A DNA stretch of 64,000 bases from Candidatus Flexifilum breve (GTDB taxonomy: Bacteria; Chloroflexota; Anaerolineae; Aggregatilineales; Phototrophicaceae), in contig JADKGC010000005.1 of NCBI GenBank assembly GCA_016717205.1, positions 496,001-560,000 on the forward strand, given 5' to 3'. The translations under genes were made by a program, and so were the position numbers. Of the stretch, positions 1 to 8,260 are shown piece by piece. Position 1 is the stretch's first letter. Each line of letters begins with the position of its first letter. Under the pieces are notes generated by a model. It ran no database searches. It was given only the letters and a program-made list of their open reading frames with translations, and was not told the DNA's origin.

Positions 1-2
1 AA

Positions 3-350
3 GAATTCCTCTACTCGGCGGAATACATCGTGAGCAGCGGCAACCCCAACGTCATGCTGATCGAGCGCGGCATCCGCACCTTCGAAAAGTGGACGCGTAA
101 CACGCTCGACATTGGCGGCGTGACCGTGCTCAAGCTGGAGACGCATCTCCCGGTGATTGTCGATATTTCGCATTCGGCGGGGCGGCGTGACATCGCCAAT
201 CCGCTGGCGCGCGTGGCACGGGCGAGCGGCGCGGATGCGCTCATGGTCGAAGTGCACCCGAATCCCCCGGTGGCGATGAGCGATGCCAAGCAGCAGCTCA
301 CGATACCCGAATTCAATTCGATGATGGACGAAGTCATGCAGATGGCGTAA
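3..350 (+). CDS. aroF: DAHP synthase (3-deoxy-7-phosphoheptulonate synthase), C-terminal part
   Basis: This is the C-terminal 115 residues of a gene cut by the window edge; the reading frame is open from base 3. It joins phosphoenolpyruvate and erythrose-4-phosphate in the first step of the shikimate pathway, in the cytoplasm. The family signatures visible are GNPNVMLIERGIRTFE, the THLPVIVDISHSAGRRD stretch with the metal/substrate-binding His, and MVEVHPNPP near the end. The layout matches the AroF/KDO8P-synthase-like (type I beta) class. One oddity is Ile in place of the usual Pro in VIVDPSHAAG-type motifs. Anything N-terminal, such as an ACT or ferredoxin-like domain, is outside the window. 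Confidence 0.93.
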   Translation, partial: EFLYSAEYIVSSGNPNVMLIERGIRTFEKWTRNTLDIGGVTVLKLETHLPVIVDISHSAGRRDIANPLARVARASGADALMVEVHPNPPVAMSDAKQQLTIPEFNSMMDEVMQMA

Positions 351-372
351 GTCTGAGGCCGGAGGACGTTCA

Positions 373-466
373 AGAGACCATCTGAACATTCGCAATTTCT
401 CGCGTAGGGGCAAGGCGCGCCTTGCCCCTACAGAAGCGAAAACCGTGCGTTATTCGAATGGTTTCT
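373..466. mobile_element. 94-bp element with terminal inverted repeats (MITE/REP-like), copy 1
   Basis: The ends are AGAGACCATCTGAA and TTCGAATGGTTTCT, an imperfect 14-bp terminal inverted repeat. At the centre is a perfect 28-bp palindrome (404-431) that begins GTAGGGGCAAGGCG. A second copy in inverted orientation lies at 24627-24719, with similarity across the whole length. There is no coding capacity, so a non-autonomous element is the best description. Confidence 0.7.
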
Positions 467-500
467 AAAACCCCTCATCCCTACAGTGGGGTCGGTGGCA

Positions 501-526
501 GCGGACGCAATGAATTGCGTCCCTAC
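501..526. repeat. Single-arm palindromic repeat
   Basis: A 26-bp unit runs from GCGGACGC to CCCTAC with an internal palindrome around AATGAATT. It is one arm of the composite element found at 13309-13378 and 47611-47680. It lies between the 5'-partial DAHP synthase gene and the convergent DUF3592 gene, and may act as a hairpin. Confidence 0.65.
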
Positions 527-597
527 GAAAACGCTTTTTTCTCTCAGGGCACGCGGCTACACCGCGGCAACCAAAAAACAAACCCATAGTCTTGCGC

Positions 598-1179
598 CTA
601 CTTCTTCGTCGTGCCCCCGAGTAAACCCCCCAACCCCAGACCGTCGATAAACTGCTGCGCGAAACCAAACGCACCCGCTGACATGGCGAACGAGAACAGC
701 ACCGTCACGATAATGAATACGGCGACACACCCGAAAATACGATTCGAGGTGCTGGCCGTGCGCAAGAGCACCGCTTCCTCCGGGCGTTCCGGGTCGTAGA
801 ACACCTCGATCAGCGCGCCGGTCGGGTACTGATCGACAATCTTCTGCGCGGGTCCGGTCCAGCTCGTGCCCCAGTCCGCGCCAAAACGGACGCGGTTGCC
901 CTGTAGGCGCCGCCCATTGACCATGTACTCGTACACCACCACCGGGTAGAACGCCGTCGTCGTGCCGCTGCCGCTGCGACTGCGCCGCCGGTCGACGTAG
1001 GACATGAGCACGCGCCCCTGCGTCGCCGGCCAGTTTTTGCTGGCGCGGACTTTGCCGCCCGCCCGCAGCGCCATCACCACGAAGACCAGCGCAATGATGA
1101 TGAAGGGTGTAATCACCAGCGCGGGAATAGCGATACTGGTGAAATTCGGGTCATTCAGCAGTTCGTAGATCGTATCCAC
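598..1179 (-). CDS. DUF3592 family membrane protein (second of a tandem pair)
   Basis: The start chosen is the GTG at 1179, preceded by a strong GGAGGTAAC ribosome site; longer in-frame starts would run into the upstream paralogue. The product is 193 residues. An N-terminal membrane helix (about 17-37) is followed by a DUF3592 domain containing the SKNWPATQGRV and VYEYMVNGRR motifs and FYDPERPEEAVL, then a C-terminal membrane segment and a glycine-rich tail ending GGTTKK. The function of DUF3592 is unknown. The paralogue directly upstream shares the same layout and C-terminus, so this is a tandem duplication within one transcription unit. Confidence 0.85.
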   Translation of the reverse strand: MDTIYELLNDPNFTSIAIPALVITPFIIIALVFVVMALRAGGKVRASKNWPATQGRVLMSYVDRRRSRSGSGTTTAFYPVVVYEYMVNGRRLQGNRVRFGADWGTSWTGPAQKIVDQYPTGALIEVFYDPERPEEAVLLRTASTSNRIFGCVAVFIIVTVLFSFAMSAGAFGFAQQFIDGLGLGGLLGGTTKK

Positions 1180-1196
1180 TGAAGTTACCTCCGCGT

Positions 1197-1781
1197 TTAC
1201 TTCTTGGTCGTGCCGCCGAGCAAATCTCCCAAGCCCAGCCCATTGATGAACTGCTCCGCGAAACCGAACGCACCAAAGGTCATCACGAGCGTGCACAGCA
1301 CCGAACCAATAATCACGATGGCGATGAACACAAACATGAGGTTCGCCGTGCGCGCTGTGCGCTGCAAAACGGCCTCGGTCGGGTCATTCGGGTTATAGAA
1401 GACTTCGACCATCGCGCCGGGCGGGTACTGATCGACGACTTTTTGCGCGGGGCTCGTCCAACCAAAGCCAACATCGCTGCCAAAGCGTACCCGGTTGCTC
1501 TGCAAACGTCGCCCATTCACCATGTACTCGTAGAGCACCACTGGATAGTAAGCGGTCGTCGTACCGCCGCGACTGCTGCGACTCCGGCGCATTTCGATGT
1601 CTGAGGCGAGCACACGTCCGGAAGTCGACGGCCAGTTCTTGCTCGCTCGCACTTTGCCGCCCGCCCGCACGACAATGAACAGAAAGACCAGCCCGACGAT
1701 CAGAAAGGGAATCGACACCAGCAGCGCGATCCCGCCCCCCATCAGGTTCATGTTGTTAAAGAGCTGCGTGATGAAATCCAT
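1197..1781 (-). CDS. DUF3592 family membrane protein (first of a tandem pair)
   Basis: The ATG at 1781 was chosen over 1796 because a GGGGGG stretch sits at ribosome-site distance and the protein then begins MDFITQLF. The 194 residues comprise an N-terminal helix (about 18-38), the DUF3592 core (SKNWPSTSGRV, LYEYMVNGRRLQ, VEVFYNPNDPTEAVL), a second helix (about 148-172) and a tail ending GGTTKK. It is close to its downstream neighbour throughout, with only 17 bases between them. The biochemical role is unknown. Both domain halves probably face the same side of the membrane, but topology cannot be settled from sequence alone. Confidence 0.86.
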   Translation of the reverse strand: MDFITQLFNNMNLMGGGIALLVSIPFLIVGLVFLFIVVRAGGKVRASKNWPSTSGRVLASDIEMRRSRSSRGGTTTAYYPVVLYEYMVNGRRLQSNRVRFGSDVGFGWTSPAQKVVDQYPPGAMVEVFYNPNDPTEAVLQRTARTANLMFVFIAIVIIGSVLCTLVMTFGAFGFAEQFINGLGLGDLLGGTTKK

Positions 1782-1950
1782 GCAACGGCCCCCCATATGT
1801 CGATGAAAGTTTTACTATATAGAGATTTGAAAATTATCGCTGGATTTCATATTACGAACACGATCATCAGCCGTTAATCTGGTACTGATGTCATAGTCAG
1901 CTTGGGGAATTAAGGTAGAGGCATGAGACTAATCGGGGGGAGAGTGCACC

Positions 1951-2364
1951 ATGGCCATTGAACTGTACTGGGACAACGACGAACGGACGGTCATGCTGTG
2001 CGAAATCCGCGGCGACTGGACGTGGGAGCAGATGTACGAGACGCTCGGCAAGATCAAGAAGGTGACCGAAAAGGCCACCAGCGTGATCGCCGCGATTATC
2101 GACATCAGCGACGGCGCGAGCATCCCCGGCGGTTCGATTCTCACCCCGGCGGCATTTGACCATGCCAAGAATATGCTCAAGATGGGCGAAAATGGCACCG
2201 GCCCCATGGTGATCGTCGGCGCCAGCCCGGTGATCAAGACCGCCTACAAGATGTTCACCGGCATGGCACAGGGCAAGGCGCTGAGCAAGATCGCCTTCAC
2301 CGATACGACCGATCAAGCGCGCGCGCACCTCACCGAGTATTACCCCACGCGCGTCACCGCATAA
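1951..2364 (+). CDS. Hypothetical 137-residue protein, possibly SpoIIAA/STAS-like
   Basis: The ATG has a GGGGAGAG ribosome site seven bases upstream. The protein is soluble, with no signal peptide. It starts with a beta-rich stretch (AIELYWDNDERTVMLCEIRG), followed by WTWEQMYETLGKIKKV, a hydrophobic strand (VIAAIIDIS) and PMVIVGASPVIKTAYKMF. This alternation of a short strand, a helix, a buried strand ending in a D-I-S turn and further helices is reminiscent of the SpoIIAA-like/STAS fold, but no family motif is decisive. It stands alone between the divergent DUF3592 pair and a convergent phospholipase-like gene. Confidence 0.75.
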   Translation: MAIELYWDNDERTVMLCEIRGDWTWEQMYETLGKIKKVTEKATSVIAAIIDISDGASIPGGSILTPAAFDHAKNMLKMGENGTGPMVIVGASPVIKTAYKMFTGMAQGKALSKIAFTDTTDQARAHLTEYYPTRVTA

Positions 2365-2379
2365 AGACGAAATAATTCA

Positions 2380-2448
2380 ACCACAGAGAACACAGAGAAC
2401 ACGGGGAAAAGTTCAAACTATCTCTCCGTGCTCTTAGCGTTCTCTGCG
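2380..2448. repeat. CACAGAGAACACAGAG-type imperfect inverted repeat
   Basis: CCACAGAGAACACAGAGAAC (2380 onward) pairs imperfectly with the CCGTGCTCTTAGCGTTCTCTG stretch (about 2425-2445). It lies between two convergent genes and could form a bidirectional terminator-like hairpin. Confidence 0.5.
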
Positions 2449-2464
2449 ATTCAAATCTCTGCTT

Positions 2465-3250
2465 TTACTGCTCGGCATTTTCGGAGTCGTGTCGAGTGGG
2501 CTGCTTGGCGCTCTCATGCAGGTAGGTGAGCAGTTGTTCGCGCGCGGCTTCGACCATGCGCGCTTCCACCTGCGCCAGCGTCTCACGCGGGATGTGCACC
2601 CACAATTCACGTTCGGCGCGCTCGTGATCAAGCATGAGGGCGCGCAGTTCGTCCGGCGTCATCCCGACGCGCGGCGCGATGATGTCGAAAGTTTTGCTGT
2701 AGCCATTCGGCTTGACCTGATCGTACATCAGGTCGCCCCACTCGCGCAGCGCGGGCGCGGGCAAAAACGGCAGCCAATCCCCCGGCGTCGACTCGTGCAT
2801 GGCCGACCATGAGCGCTCATCCAGTAAGCCAAGATCGCGCTCATCCATGCCGATCAGCATGACGTGCAGCATCAAAAAGCGCTGCTGCTGAGTCCCCCAC
2901 TGCCCGTGACCAAAATGGGCGGCGAGCATCTCCATCGTCCACACCTCATCCAGCGTCAGGTGAAAAACGTACCCCGCCAGAAACGCGCGGTGATCGGCGT
3001 CACTTGCCAGCCACAACCGCGGATAACGCATAAGCATCACGCGCCACGGCGTCACCGTGATCGGCTCATCGTAACTGTAAAAGTGCGTATCAGCACGGCG
3101 CAGTTTGGCGAGAAAGTGGCCATCAGCGACCACGCTGCCCAGCAGATAAGCGCGCTGGTGTTCGTTGAGGAACTGGCGAGTGGCCTCAGGGATCAGCGGG
3201 TCGGTGAGCGCGGCTTGCGCGGCGTATAAATGGGTAAAGGGTGTGGGCAT
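2465..3250 (-). CDS. Zinc-dependent phospholipase C-like protein (S1/P1 nuclease superfamily)
   Basis: The 261-residue protein begins MPTPFTHLYAAQAAL, the opening typical of the Zn-dependent phospholipase C-like family in which an early His binds zinc. Further candidate metal ligands are in SVVADGHF, RRADTHFY, the DADHRAFLAGYVFHLTLDEVW segment and AAHFGHGQW. It therefore looks like an intact predicted metal hydrolase. No signal peptide is evident, so location and substrate are unknown. It stands alone; a separate esterase gene follows downstream on the same strand after a repeat. Confidence 0.75.
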   Translation of the reverse strand: MPTPFTHLYAAQAALTDPLIPEATRQFLNEHQRAYLLGSVVADGHFLAKLRRADTHFYSYDEPITVTPWRVMLMRYPRLWLASDADHRAFLAGYVFHLTLDEVWTMEMLAAHFGHGQWGTQQQRFLMLHVMLIGMDERDLGLLDERSWSAMHESTPGDWLPFLPAPALREWGDLMYDQVKPNGYSKTFDIIAPRVGMTPDELRALMLDHERAERELWVHIPRETLAQVEARMVEAAREQLLTYLHESAKQPTRHDSENAEQ

Positions 3251-3292
3251 ACGACCTTACCAGATGAGTTTAATCAACGCGGAATGATCTAA

Positions 3293-3375
3293 CCTCACCC
3301 GCGCCAGCGAGAAGGGTGACATGGCGAGTGTTGTTGGCTCCCCTCCCTGAATTCGGGGAGGGGCCGGGGTGGGGT
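3293..3375. repeat. CCCCTCCCTGAATTCGGGGAGGGG-type repeat (family B)
   Basis: It contains the palindrome CTCCCTGAATTCGGGGAG and the trailing GGCCGGGGTGGGGT. It is a diverged copy of the approximately 105-bp repeat at 32972-33077 and 43983-44084, and of the inverted copy at 51471-51573. It lies between two minus-strand genes. Confidence 0.7.
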
Positions 3376-3394
3376 CGATAGAGACGCGACGACA

Positions 3395-4378
3395 TCACGG
3401 GCTCGGTTCGGAACAGCTCGGCAGTTCCGACGGATTGCGCGTCCAGTCGCGCCCGTAGAATTCAAGATATTCGGACAGGTGCGCGCGCCAATATTCGTCG
3501 TCGTGCTCACCGACCGGGTGAATCACGTAGGTATGGGCAATCCCCCGCGAACTCAGGCGGCTGGAGAACAATTGCAGTTCCGTGCCTGCCGGGTCCGCCG
3601 CGCCGTTGTCGATGTACATGGCGAGATTCGCATCGGTCAGGAACGGCGTGTTGAGCGCCAGCTCCAGCGGGTTGAAGGCGGGCGGCGCGTTATTCGCGTC
3701 AAATGAGGCGCTGTGACCGCCAGCACGCCCGAACACATCCGGGTGGCGCATGGCGATGCTGAACGCCCAGAAGCCGCCGCGCGAAATGCCGCCGATCGCC
3801 CGTTGATCGCGGGTGTTGATCGTGCAGAAGTCGCGCTCCACCGCCGGGAGCAGTTCATCCATGAGCACCGTCTCATACGACGGATCCGGCAGGAAGCTGT
3901 TGTCCGCGCCGATACGACCGTAGTCCGGCATGACGAGGATCATCGGCGGGAGCGCGTTCAGGCGAATCCCCTGATCCATCGCCTCGACCACGCCGAGTGA
4001 CGGCCATTCGCGTTCGTCCTGCTGCAAGCCATGCAGCAAATACACAACCGGGTAGCGTTTCCCCGTTTCGAGGTAACACGGCGGCATATAGACCTGATAC
4101 GGCAGGGTCGCCCCCGCGGTCTCGCTGCGGAAGTCGTCGAACGCGATCACCTGCCCCCCGTCCTGCGTACAGGGCAGCGCGGTCGGCGGCGGCGTATTGG
4201 TCGGCGTCGAGGTGGGCGGCGGCGTTTCCGTCGGCGGGCGCGTGGCGGTGGGAATCGGCGTGTTCGACGCTTCGGGCGTCACGATGATCACCTGCGGCGT
4301 TGGCGTCGGGATCGGCGCGAGTGGATCACAGGCGACAATTAGGAGCAGTACGAGTAGAATAAGCAGGTATCGTGTCAT
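3395..4378 (-). CDS. Secreted lipoprotein esterase (esterase D / alpha-beta hydrolase family)
   Basis: The frame stays open upstream to 4834, but the ATG at 4378 gives a lipoprotein signal (hydrophobic LLILLVLLLIVAC with the lipobox Cys at 17), so it is taken as the start; the product has 327 residues. A Thr/Pro-rich linker (about 22-70) leads into an esterase domain with VVYLLHG (oxyanion region), a nucleophile elbow GGISRGG, MILVMPDYG, and a late Asp/His region ending in HPVGEHDDEYW. It probably hydrolyses an ester at the cell surface; the substrate is unknown. It is divergent from the phosphoglucomutase gene and may or may not belong to the glucoside module. Confidence 0.85.
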   Translation of the reverse strand: MTRYLLILLVLLLIVACDPLAPIPTPTPQVIIVTPEASNTPIPTATRPPTETPPPTSTPTNTPPPTALPCTQDGGQVIAFDDFRSETAGATLPYQVYMPPCYLETGKRYPVVYLLHGLQQDEREWPSLGVVEAMDQGIRLNALPPMILVMPDYGRIGADNSFLPDPSYETVLMDELLPAVERDFCTINTRDQRAIGGISRGGFWAFSIAMRHPDVFGRAGGHSASFDANNAPPAFNPLELALNTPFLTDANLAMYIDNGAADPAGTELQLFSSRLSSRGIAHTYVIHPVGEHDDEYWRAHLSEYLEFYGRDWTRNPSELPSCSEPSP

Positions 4379-4405
4379 GTTTTTGATTATACCGAAAGGC
4401 CCTTG

Positions 4406-5071
4406 ATGACGCTTGATATTCGCGCTTTCCTGTTTGATCTGGACGGGGTGATCACCGACACCGCCGAATTCCATTATCTCTCGTGGAAACGCTTGTGTGA
4501 AGAAGAAGGCATCCCGTTCACGCGGGAAGATAACGATCAACTGCGCGGGGTATCCCGCCGCGAAAGCCTCAACCGCATCCTCAAAGGTCGCGCGATTGAC
4601 GAAGCGACCGCGCAGGCGTGGATGGATCGCAAACAGGGCTACTATCTGCAATATCTCGACACCATCACGCCGGACATGGCGCTGCCGGGGGTGCGTGATC
4701 TGCTGCTCGAAGCCAAGAGTCTCGGGATTAAACGAGCGGTCGCCTCGGCGAGCAAAAACGCCAAGCCCGCGCTCGAAAAGCTGGAACTGATCGATCTGTT
4801 TGACGCCATTGGCGACGGTTACAGCGTCGTGCACACCAAGCCCGCGCCCGACTTGTTCATCTGGACGGCGGGGCGGCTCGACATCACGCCGACGCAGGGC
4901 ATTGTGTTTGAGGATGCCGAAGCGGGCATCGACGCCGCGCTCAAGGGCGGCTTCTGGACCATCGGTTTAGGATCGGCGGATGTGAGCCGCGCGCATGTGC
5001 GCTTGCCGAACCTCGCCGGGGCGCGCGTCGGGGATTTGCTGGCGAAACTGAGTGAACCTAGCCTGACGTAA
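4406..5071 (+). CDS. pgmB: Beta-phosphoglucomutase
   Basis: This 221-residue HAD-family enzyme interconverts beta-glucose-1-phosphate and glucose-6-phosphate. The HAD nucleophile motif FLFDLDGVITDT gives Asp11 and Asp13. The cap domain carries the LRGVSRRESLNRIL stretch typical of beta-PGM, followed by VASASKNA and FEDAEAGIDAA. The ATG at 4406 follows GAAAGG by six bases; the TTG three bases earlier is less likely. It is convergent with the LacI gene (14-base overlap). Its substrate is the product of the GH65 phosphorylase encoded at 10745-12967, which supports a shared pathway. Confidence 0.93.
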   Translation: MTLDIRAFLFDLDGVITDTAEFHYLSWKRLCEEEGIPFTREDNDQLRGVSRRESLNRILKGRAIDEATAQAWMDRKQGYYLQYLDTITPDMALPGVRDLLLEAKSLGIKRAVASASKNAKPALEKLELIDLFDAIGDGYSVVHTKPAPDLFIWTAGRLDITPTQGIVFEDAEAGIDAALKGGFWTIGLGSADVSRAHVRLPNLAGARVGDLLAKLSEPSLT

Positions 5072-6077
5072 CCGCCCCGCACGACTCGCGCACGACGAGG
5101 CGCGGCGGCAGGAGGATGTGCCGCTCAAAGGTCGGCACGTCCTTCAGCACACAGCCGAGCATGCCGATCAATTCCTGCGCGATCATCGCCAAGGGCTGCT
5201 GCATCGTCGTCAGCGCGGGGCGAATGTACTGCGTCATGGGCGCATCATCGAAGCCCACCACCGACAAATCATGCCCAACGCGAATCCCGCGCCGCTCGGC
5301 CTCATTGATGACGCCAATCGCCATCAAATCACTGCTCGCAATGATCGCCGTCGGCGGGTCGGGCAGCGTCAGCCAGTAGTCGAGCGCCTCACAGCCGGTG
5401 GTGTCACTGTGTTCGCCGCGCACCACATATTCCGGGCGCAGTTCCAAGCCCGCGCGCCGCAAGCCATCGACATACCCGGCATAGCGATAGTCACCGGAGA
5501 GCGAGCCTTCTTCCCATACGACCGCCGCGATTTTGCGATGGCCTAGGCCGGCCAGATAATCCACGGCATCGGCCACGCCGCGCTGACCATCGACATCCAC
5601 CCAGTTGAAATCCCACTCGGGATTCGCCCGCCCAAACGAGACAAACGGGAAGCTCTTGTCCATCAGGAATTTGACGCGTGGATCGTCATAGGTGGTACTG
5701 CCAACCACGAACGCATCAACGCGTCCCGTGCGGATCAATTCATCGTAGACGGGAATCGGATCGGTGACGGGGAACGTGAAGGTGAGGATATGGTAGCCCG
5801 CCGATTCAGCGGCGCGCGCCAGCGAATAGGTGAAGTGTTCCAGCACCGGGTTAACCATATCCGCCGGAACTTCGTGCCACGCATAGCCGATCAGCAGGGT
5901 CTGGTTGGAGCGCAGATTGCGGGCGGTGACGTTAGGGCGGTAGCCCGTCTTGCGCACCGCCGACCACACCCGGCGGCGGGTGTCTTCGCTCACCGAGTCG
6001 GATTTATCATTGAGGACGTACGAGACGGTCGCGATCGAAACGCCAGCTTCTTTGGCGACATCTTTAATAGTAGTCAT
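5058..6077 (-). CDS. LacI-family transcriptional regulator
   Basis: The protein has 339 residues. The N-terminal helix-turn-helix is TIKDVAKEAGVSIATVSYVLN, followed by the hinge region GYRPNVTARNLRS. A periplasmic-binding-protein-like effector domain follows, with FVSFGRANPEWDFNWVDVDG and ASSDLMAIGVINEAERRG. It is the only LacI-type regulator in the window and sits beside the glucoside genes. It is the natural candidate to bind the TTAAACGTTTAA-like sites at 13021-13160 and release them when an alpha-glucoside or derivative binds. It appears separately transcribed, with 280 bases containing a repeat between it and the DUF624 gene. Confidence 0.92.
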   Translation of the reverse strand: MTTIKDVAKEAGVSIATVSYVLNDKSDSVSEDTRRRVWSAVRKTGYRPNVTARNLRSNQTLLIGYAWHEVPADMVNPVLEHFTYSLARAAESAGYHILTFTFPVTDPIPVYDELIRTGRVDAFVVGSTTYDDPRVKFLMDKSFPFVSFGRANPEWDFNWVDVDGQRGVADAVDYLAGLGHRKIAAVVWEEGSLSGDYRYAGYVDGLRRAGLELRPEYVVRGEHSDTTGCEALDYWLTLPDPPTAIIASSDLMAIGVINEAERRGIRVGHDLSVVGFDDAPMTQYIRPALTTMQQPLAMIAQELIGMLGCVLKDVPTFERHILLPPRLVVRESCGAVTSG

Positions 6078-6203
6078 GGGTTCTCAAACATTACGGCGGT
6101 CAGGTCGACTCTCAATATAACCCCAAAAGATGACAAATGGAATTGAGCCGAAAAATCCCACACCGGGTACATAGCCGACGAACTAAAATCGGTTGCCGAA
6201 AGT

Positions 6204-6261
6204 GTAGGGGCAGACCTATGTGTCTGCCCAATACCGGGCGCACACAGAGGTGCGCCCCTAC
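6204..6261. repeat. 58-bp composite palindromic repeat
   Basis: Two different hairpin arms, a GTAGGGGCAGAC...GTCTGCCC arm and a GGGCGCAC...GTGCGCCCCTAC arm, are joined by a short ATACC spacer. The same 58-bp arrangement occurs inverted at 20332-20389 and 35420-35477. Confidence 0.7.
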
Positions 6262-6359
6262 AGTTGGCTGGCTTTCGAGTCCGGCGCAGCAGACGCCCAG
6301 ATGCATATCACTACCTGGGAAGGACAATGAATGAGTCGAGCGAGCCATTGAGCGACACA

Positions 6360-7022
6360 TCAAAAATCGGCGTAGAACGACTGCTCCGAGGCTTCATCCG
6401 GTTCCGGTGGGGGCTGCTGAATGCCCGCCGCCCATAGGCGATCCTGCACGGCGGCATTCGCCAGCACGGCGACCGCCCCGCCGCTCAACAGCAGCAGGAT
6501 GGGCGGCACCAGCAAGCCGAGCACGCCAAACACCGTCGCCACCAGCACGATGACCAGCGAAAAGCCGGGGTTTTGCAGCAGCATCACGACGGCATTGCGA
6601 AACGCGCCGATGAAGGTCGGCTTATCCATCGCGAAGTAGAGCGGATAGGCGAACAACTGCAGGGCGAACCACGTCAGCAGCACAATGATCCACGAGATGC
6701 GCAGCGCCAGCGCCAGCAGTCCCGGCGAATTCCAGAACAACAGCAGATTGGTGCCGTTCACATAGATCACGGCGAGATTGATGAGCGCCAGCGGAATCCC
6801 CTTGCGCCACAGCGCGCGGAACGTGCTCCAGAACTCGTCCATGGTCACGCCGGGCTGCCGCGGGATCAGGTAGCCGAGGCGAATGAGCGCCATCCATGCG
6901 GCGGTGGAGGTCACCAGCGGCAGCGCCAGCAGCAACCAGAGCACGTTGCCCCACACGTACAGGTGACTTTGATGATTGAGGCGCTTCACCGCGCGCCCGA
7001 CGACTTTGAATCCCGCGATCAT
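6360..7022 (-). CDS. DUF624 (YesL-like) membrane protein
   Basis: About 220 residues with five to six membrane helices. The N-terminus (RAVKRLNHQSHLYVWGNVLWLLLALPL) is typical of the DUF624/YesL family, which is usually encoded with carbohydrate ABC importers. The ATG at 7022 was chosen over an upstream GTG at 7055 because it begins just before the conserved region; neither start has a strong ribosome site. The acidic tail is cytoplasmic or disordered. It lies downstream of the sugar permeases on the same strand, separated by a repeat. Its biochemical role in sugar uptake is not known. Confidence 0.82.
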   Translation of the reverse strand: MIAGFKVVGRAVKRLNHQSHLYVWGNVLWLLLALPLVTSTAAWMALIRLGYLIPRQPGVTMDEFWSTFRALWRKGIPLALINLAVIYVNGTNLLLFWNSPGLLALALRISWIIVLLTWFALQLFAYPLYFAMDKPTFIGAFRNAVVMLLQNPGFSLVIVLVATVFGVLGLLVPPILLLLSGGAVAVLANAAVQDRLWAAGIQQPPPEPDEASEQSFYADF

Positions 7023-7147
7023 ACTGTGTAATCCATTCGTGACTGTTCGCCTCACCCCGGCTTGGCGGCGGTTGTCTCACTTCTCCCTACAGTTCACGAC
7101 CAGACCATTCTAACCTTTCGAGGCCGTTTTCCCTTAGCCAACAGACT

Positions 7148-7204
7148 GTAGGGACGGCCTTCTGGCCGTCCGCTGATCACGGACGCGCAAAAGCGCGTCC
7201 CTAC
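7148..7204. repeat. 57-bp composite palindromic repeat
   Basis: Two hairpins, GTAGGGACGGCC...GGCCGTCC and GGACGCGC...GCGCGTCCCTAC, are separated by a GCTGATCAC spacer. It belongs to the same general GTAGGG...CCCTAC family as the other composites and lies between the sugar permease and DUF624 genes. Confidence 0.65.
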
Positions 7205-7273
7205 AATGGCTCGATTGTTAGAAGTATCCCGTACTCAACCTGATAGAAAGAGGACTAAGGGATAAGGCCGCAT

Positions 7274-8242
7274 TTACCCCTTCAACCCCGAGTAACTCAC
7301 GCCTTCGACGAAGTAGCGCTGGAAGGCGAAGAAGATCACCGCCATCGGGAGCGTCGTAATCACCGCGCCCGCCAAAATCAGGTCGAACTGGAGATCCTGC
7401 CCGGAACCGCGCAGGATCGTCAAGCCCATCGGCAGATTATACAGTTCCGTCTTCGTGCCGACGATGATCAAAGCGTCCATGAAATTGTTCCACTGCCCCT
7501 GAAAGCTGAAGATCGTCAGGGCGACCAGCGCGGGCGTGGCCATCGGCAGCACAATGCGGAAGAACGTGGTGAAGCGACTCGCGCCGTCGACCGATGCCGC
7601 CTCTTCGATCTCTTTCGGGATGCTCTCGAAGAACTGTTTCATGAGCAGAATGCCGAAGGCGTCAGCGCCGAGCACGAAGAAATAGCCCCAATACGTGTTG
7701 AGCAGCCCCATCTGCTTGAGCATGAGGAAGCGTGGAATGAGCAGCACCACGCCGGGGATCATCAGCGTGCCGAGGACAATGAAGAAGAGTACGCGGTTGC
7801 CGGGGAACTTGAAGCGCGCCAGCGCATAGCCCGCCATCGAGTCGAACACGAGGCGCAGCACGGTCACTACCACCGAGTAAATTACGGTGTTGAGGAACCA
7901 GCGCGGCAGCCCATCGCCCTCACTGAAAATGCGATCGTAGCCGCTGGTCGTCGGGCGGAAGGTCGCGCCGCTGACCTGTTCGTCCGCGCTCAGGCGGTCA
8001 ACGCTGCCATCCGCGGCCGTCCCCTGACACTGCACCCCCGGCAGCACGGGGATAAAGGCCGCCGGATACGCGCTGATCGCGGGTTCGCATTTGAACGAAC
8101 TCGCCACGGTCATGACGAAGGGCGCGATCTCGATGAAGGCGAAGAAGATGAGCAGCGCATAGCCGACGATCACGAGCACGCGCCGCCAGACAAAGCGGGT
8201 TTCGCCCTTCGGCGCGGGGACATTGGCACTGATAGTGGTCAT
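7274..8242 (-). CDS. Sugar ABC transporter permease, MalG-like
   Basis: The 322-residue inner-membrane protein has an N-terminal helix (about 24-48), then an extracytoplasmic stretch of about 65 residues containing Cys53 and Cys72, then five further helices. The cytoplasmic EAA loop EAASVDGASRFTTFFRIVLP, where the ATPase docks, is intact. The family end motif near VEGVSYSGLKG is typical of MalG-type subunits. AAGGAGA precedes the ATG. It follows the MalF-like gene by 18 bases. No ATP-binding subunit is encoded here, so a shared MsmX-type ATPase elsewhere in the genome is likely. Confidence 0.92.
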   Translation of the reverse strand: MTTISANVPAPKGETRFVWRRVLVIVGYALLIFFAFIEIAPFVMTVASSFKCEPAISAYPAAFIPVLPGVQCQGTAADGSVDRLSADEQVSGATFRPTTSGYDRIFSEGDGLPRWFLNTVIYSVVVTVLRLVFDSMAGYALARFKFPGNRVLFFIVLGTLMIPGVVLLIPRFLMLKQMGLLNTYWGYFFVLGADAFGILLMKQFFESIPKEIEEAASVDGASRFTTFFRIVLPMATPALVALTIFSFQGQWNNFMDALIIVGTKTELYNLPMGLTILRGSGQDLQFDLILAGAVITTLPMAVIFFAFQRYFVEGVSYSGLKG

Positions 8243-8260
8243 AGAAGTCTCCTTGTGCGC

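Noticed and set aside
4379..4834. N-terminal extension of the esterase frame up to 4834
   Set aside because: It overlaps the phosphoglucomutase gene on the other strand and would bury the lipoprotein signal that begins at 4378.
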